Assembly: GCA_030040115.1 (NCBI GenBank)
Contig: JASHUH010000287.1
Coordinates: forward strand, 1-7,982
Length of the DNA: 7,982 bases
Direction: 5' to 3'
Source: Acidobacteriaceae bacterium
GTDB taxonomy: Bacteria > Acidobacteriota > Terriglobia > Terriglobales > Acidobacteriaceae
In this document: piece by piece, positions 5,805-7,982 of the stretch
How the letters are laid out: every line of letters begins with the position of its first letter
Numbering within the stretch: position 1 is the stretch's first letter
Made by a program: the position numbers and the translations under genes
Notes under the pieces: generated by a model
Database searches by the model: none
Seen by the model: only the letters and a program-made list of their open reading frames with translations
Told to the model about the DNA's origin: nothing

Positions 5805-6506
5805 TCAAGAGGCGTGGATTTGGTGGTGCGGTTTGTCTTTCAGGAAGCCCTCGCCCTTGGTGAGCCAGGCGATGCCGAAAGCGGCGAGCGCGAGGGATTC
5901 CCACCAGAAGAGCAGACCGCTGGGAGGAATGGCGCGGAGCGACGATTCAATGGTGAGGCCAACCATCGCCGCCATGCAGGCGACGATCACCAAGCCGCAG
6001 AGTCCATAAAGGCGGTTGCGATGGCGTTTGCGGCGGGTGAGTAGCGTTTCCGGAGAGGATTTGCGGAAGAGAAAGATGCAGATGTAGGCAAGAACGAGAA
6101 ACATGAGAGCCGCGAATCCCGTGTGGACGAAGCCGATGTCGACCTGCATGGCAGTGTAACCGCCGTAGGGATTCACGGAGGGAAACAAGGCCACGCCGAA
6201 GGCAAAGGCACCGGCCAGATAGCCGGTGATTTCGTCCTGGAGTTCGTAGCCGCGCGAACAGATCAGAAAAGCCGCGATGGCGCAGAGTCCGCCGACGTAA
6301 TAATTGCGCATCGGAGTGTAGTAGTAGTCGCTGATGGATCGTTCGAGGAGCGGGCGGGGCAAGTCGTGGCCGGGCCCCAGCAGCGCGAAAACGATAGCGC
6401 CCAGGGCGAGGGTGAAGGGAAGCGACAAAGCCAGGTAACCCACGGCCCGCCGCATGGCGTAATAGGAGAGAACAGCGGGATTCTTGGTTCGTGTGCGTGT
6501 GAGCAT
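5805..6506 (-). CDS. Hypothetical integral membrane protein with about six transmembrane helices
   Basis: A complete 233-residue protein. ATG at 6506 has GGGAGG (complement of 6511-6516) four bases upstream, which fixes the start. Probable transmembrane helices lie near residues 22-44, 68-84, 93-109, 124-147, 166-185 and 197-215. Between the first two is the conserved-looking stretch ERSISDYYYTPMRNYYVGGL (55-74). A basic cytoplasmic loop (TRRKRHRNR) separates the fourth and fifth helices. I recall uncharacterised bacterial membrane proteins carrying the SIS-x-YYYT-x-MR and GVALFP motifs, both present here (57-67 and 104-109). No enzymatic or transport function is established to my knowledge. 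The DUF5916 start is 233 bases downstream on the same strand. The gene diverges from the dehydrogenase at 6774. Confidence 0.85.
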   Translation of the reverse strand: MLTRTRTKNPAVLSYYAMRRAVGYLALSLPFTLALGAIVFALLGPGHDLPRPLLERSISDYYYTPMRNYYVGGLCAIAAFLICSRGYELQDEITGYLAGAFAFGVALFPSVNPYGGYTAMQVDIGFVHTGFAALMFLVLAYICIFLFRKSSPETLLTRRKRHRNRLYGLCGLVIVACMAAMVGLTIESSLRAIPPSGLLFWWESLALAAFGIAWLTKGEGFLKDKPHHQIHAS

Positions 6507-6613
6507 CTTGCCTCCCGCGGGTGAATTCCTCAGGACGAAGCAGAATAGCGCAATCAGGAGGCGCGCGCATTCGGCTCAAACAGCCGCGCATCCCGGATCG
6601 GAACCTATCGAAG

Positions 6614-6673
6614 GATCACGTGTTTGGGAATCGCGTGTTTGGGGATCACGCATGTGGAGATCGCGCGTTAGGC
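6614..6673. repeat. Four degenerate 15-bp tandem units
   Basis: Units start at 6614, 6629, 6644 and 6659. They read GATCACGTGTTTGGG, AATCGCGTGTTTGGG, GATCACGCATGTGGA and GATCGCGCGTTAGGC. The first two differ at only two positions, and the last two are more diverged. The array lies between the divergent membrane-protein and dehydrogenase genes, 108 bases from the first start and 101 from the second. It could be an iterated regulator site or a simple minisatellite. Its 15-base period also encodes a pentapeptide repeat in frames that I judge not to be genes. Confidence 0.7.
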
Positions 6674-6694
6674 TTTCGGACGGCTTGCGCGGCA

Positions 6695-6727
6695 GGCCAC
6701 CGGCAGGCCGGCGGCCCGCTGGTTTTT
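6695..6727 (+). terminator. GC-rich terminator-like hairpin upstream of the dehydrogenase
   Basis: GGCCACCGGC (6695-6704) pairs with GCCGGCGGCC (6707-6716) with a single A-C mismatch and a very short loop. After CGCTGG come five T's (6723-6727). The T-run is six bases from the stem, which weakens the call. No plus-strand gene lies immediately upstream. It could insulate the dehydrogenase promoter from read-through or act as part of a longer leader. A palindromic repeat unit is the main alternative. Confidence 0.4.
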
Positions 6728-6754
6728 GATTCTCGCCACTCGGTAAGCTATGGT
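6726..6754 (+). promoter_or_regulatory. Sigma70-like promoter for the dehydrogenase gene
   Basis: TTGATT (6726-6731) and TATGGT (6749-6754) are separated by 17 bases. Each matches four of six consensus positions. Transcription would start near 6761, giving a very short leader, and would exclude the upstream ATG at 6750. This supports translation from 6774 but leaves little room for the GAGGAAG ribosome-binding sequence. Confidence 0.3.
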
Positions 6755-6773
6755 TTCTGAGGAAGCACCTTCG

Positions 6774-7799
6774 ATGCGCGCTGCGGAACTGATTGCTCCT
6801 TTTACATTCCGGCTGACGGAGATGCCGATTGAAGATCCCGGACCGGGGGAAGTGCAGGTGCGGGTCGAGTCGGTCGGCGTCTGCGGCTCCGATCTGCATG
6901 CTTACGCTGAGGGCGCGGTCGGCGGCACTCCCAATGTCTATCCCATGCTGCTCGGGCACGAGCCTGCAGGAAGGATCGTGAAGAGGGGCGCCGGCGTCAC
7001 GGGACTCGCGGCGGGCGACCGCGGGGCGCTTGAGCCCGCTTTGTATTGCTACCACTGCGAGTTCTGCTTGAGTGGGCATCACAATGTATGCGCGAACCTC
7101 CGCTTTTTGAGCAATCCGCACTATCCCGGTTTTTTCCGTGAACTGGTGAATCTGCCGGTGGCCAACTTTTGCCCCATTCCAGCGGGGATGTCGTTCGACG
7201 AAGCGGCGCTGGCCGAGCCTCTGGCGGTTGCCGTGCATTCTCTCCGCCTGGCCTCGATCCGGGCGGGCGAAGCCGTCGCGGTCATCGGCGCGGGACCCAT
7301 CGGTCTTTTGACGATCGCTGCGCTGCGTGCCGCCCAGGCGGGGCGAATCTGGGCGGTGGAACCGCTGGCGCACCGCCGCGAGTTGGCGCAGGGGATGGGC
7401 GCGGACGCCGCAGTCGAGCCTGGAGAAGCTGCCGAGGAAATCCTGAGCCGCACAGCGCAGCGCGGCGTGGACTGCGCCATCGACTGCGCGGCCAAGGAAG
7501 ACACCACCAGCCAAGCCATTCAATTGACCCGCAATGCGGGCCGCGTGGCGTTGACCGGCATTCATGCAAGCGCTTCGGTGACCATGGACGGGTCGGCGAT
7601 GAGACGCAAGGAACTGACTCTTTTCAACGTGCGCCGGTCGAACCACGAGACCGAAGAGGCCCTGGAGTTGCTCCACGCTCACCCAAGCTGGTTTCGGCCG
7701 CTGCTGACGCACACCCGGGCGATGGAATGCATCGATGAGGCGTTCGCTATAGCCAGCGAGTACCGCGACGGCGTGGGGAAGATGATGGTGAGGCCCTAG
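6774..7799 (+). CDS. Zinc-dependent medium-chain dehydrogenase, sorbitol/threonine-dehydrogenase-like
   Basis: A 341-residue MDR-family oxidoreductase, probably NAD-dependent and acting on a polyol or secondary alcohol in the cytoplasm. I prefer ATG at 6774 because MRAAELIAPF matches the usual family start, and GAGGAAG lies about eight to ten bases upstream. The in-frame ATG at 6750 would add eight residues and has no ribosome-binding site. Catalytic zinc ligands are C37 (GVCGSDLH), H62-E63 (LLGHEPAG) and E148 (AEPLAV). The structural zinc set is C92, C95, C98 and C106 (CYHCEFCLSGHHNVC). The Rossmann motif is VIGAGPIG (170-177), and E196 at the end of the second strand (WAVEP) favours NAD+ over NADP+. 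The protein ends GVGKMMVRP, a normal family terminus, so it appears full length. Its substrate cannot be told from the sequence. The transposase fragment begins three bases after its stop. Confidence 0.93.
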   Translation: MRAAELIAPFTFRLTEMPIEDPGPGEVQVRVESVGVCGSDLHAYAEGAVGGTPNVYPMLLGHEPAGRIVKRGAGVTGLAAGDRGALEPALYCYHCEFCLSGHHNVCANLRFLSNPHYPGFFRELVNLPVANFCPIPAGMSFDEAALAEPLAVAVHSLRLASIRAGEAVAVIGAGPIGLLTIAALRAAQAGRIWAVEPLAHRRELAQGMGADAAVEPGEAAEEILSRTAQRGVDCAIDCAAKEDTTSQAIQLTRNAGRVALTGIHASASVTMDGSAMRRKELTLFNVRRSNHETEEALELLHAHPSWFRPLLTHTRAMECIDEAFAIASEYRDGVGKMMVRP

Positions 7800-7982
7800 C
7801 GTCTAATTGCGTAAGTTAACGATAGTGTTTCTCAACTGCGAGCCCTTGACTTCGCGTTTGCGCCAGACGAACGGTTTGGCGGAAGGGCCGTAAGCGGCGA
7901 CGAAGTCTTCGATGGCCTGGCGCAGTTGGTCTACATCCTGAAAGGAAGCTCCGCGCAGCGCCTTGCGGCTCAGGATTCCGAA
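7797..7982 (-). mobile_element. Probable right-edge portion of an IS630-type insertion sequence
   Basis: The transposase fragment implies an insertion sequence extending beyond the window. IS630 elements insert at TA. A TA at 7797-7798, inside the dehydrogenase stop codon, is the nearest candidate boundary, and the terminal repeat would then overlap the transposase 3' end (TAGCGTCTAATTGCGTAAGT onward). The boundary is inferred, because the partner terminal repeat is outside the window. Confidence 0.4.
7803..7982 (-). CDS. IS630-family transposase, C-terminal fragment (5' part outside window)
   Basis: A minus-strand frame enters from the right edge and runs 59 codons to TAG (complement of 7803-7805). 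Landmarks are SRKALRGASFQDVDQL, IEDFVAAYGPSAKPFVWRKR and KGSQLRNTIVNL. The last helix with YxxxAxPFxWRKR and KGxQLRNTI is the typical end of an IS630-type DDE transposase, as I recognise it. The catalytic residues lie outside the window, so intactness cannot be judged. Its stop is three bases from the convergent dehydrogenase stop, leaving almost no non-coding element end between them. Confidence 0.85.
   Translation of the reverse strand, partial: FGILSRKALRGASFQDVDQLRQAIEDFVAAYGPSAKPFVWRKREVKGSQLRNTIVNLRN

Noticed and set aside
6614..6673. Possible CRISPR array
   Set aside because: The 15-bp units are directly adjacent with no spacers and are degenerate. No cas genes are present.
6750..6773. 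Upstream ATG of the dehydrogenase
   Set aside because: It has no ribosome-binding site, adds eight atypical residues, and overlaps a candidate -10 element. The ATG at 6774 matches the family start.
6576..7712. A 378-codon minus-strand frame
   Set aside because: It is antisense to the MDR dehydrogenase, whose zinc and Rossmann motifs are clear. The pentapeptide repeat at its end (RDPQT, RDSQT) simply reflects the 15-bp DNA repeats.

Overview
The window is GC-rich chromosomal DNA most consistent with an Acidobacteriota genome (Bryobacterales/Solibacter-like or a relative). This rests on three things: a Tat-exported enolase-superfamily enzyme, a CBM9/DUF5916 outer-membrane protein, and intergenic repeats of a style I recall from acidobacterial genomes (GGGCTAAAGCCC hairpin next to GGCGCGACTGAAGTCGTGCC). 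The phylum call is inference. Nothing in the window is a ribosomal or other phylogenetic marker.

Left edge (1-756): the last 41 codons of an unidentified plus-strand gene end at 127. About 630 bases without a convincing gene follow. They hold a 16-bp imperfect inverted repeat (155-170/222-237), a 7-bp GGTCCCC hairpin, and a weak plus-strand terminator-like hairpin with six T's (705-729).

Central block (757-6506, all minus strand). In transcription order this is: a six-helix membrane protein of unknown function (6506-5805); a signal-peptide-bearing CBM9-like/DUF5916 outer-membrane barrel protein (5571-3121); thymidine kinase tdk with a GTG start (3024-2416), preceded and overlapped by a 24-codon ORF; and a Tat-exported mandelate racemase/muconate lactonizing enzyme-type protein with a mannonate dehydratase-like active site (1998-757). 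The gaps of about 230, 97 and 420 bases make one tight operon unlikely. The DUF5916 gene and tdk could share a transcript. The long gap before the enolase gene carries a nested-hairpin REP-like element and an exact 22-bp tandem duplication.

Right block (6507-7982): the divergent intergenic region carries four degenerate 15-bp tandem units, a GC-rich hairpin followed by five T's, and a sigma70-like promoter. These lie ahead of a plus-strand zinc-dependent sorbitol/threonine-dehydrogenase-like MDR enzyme (6774-7799). Three bases beyond its stop, convergent, lies the C-terminus of an IS630-family transposase that runs off the right edge.

Two genes (the enolase-family enzyme and the MDR dehydrogenase) suggest sugar or sugar-acid metabolism and one (DUF5916) is envelope-associated, but they are not visibly one pathway. 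I do not see a clear new multi-gene system. The better leads are the repeat and operator-like structures between genes, the overlapping mini-ORF and altered motifs of tdk, and the dehydrogenase/transposase junction.
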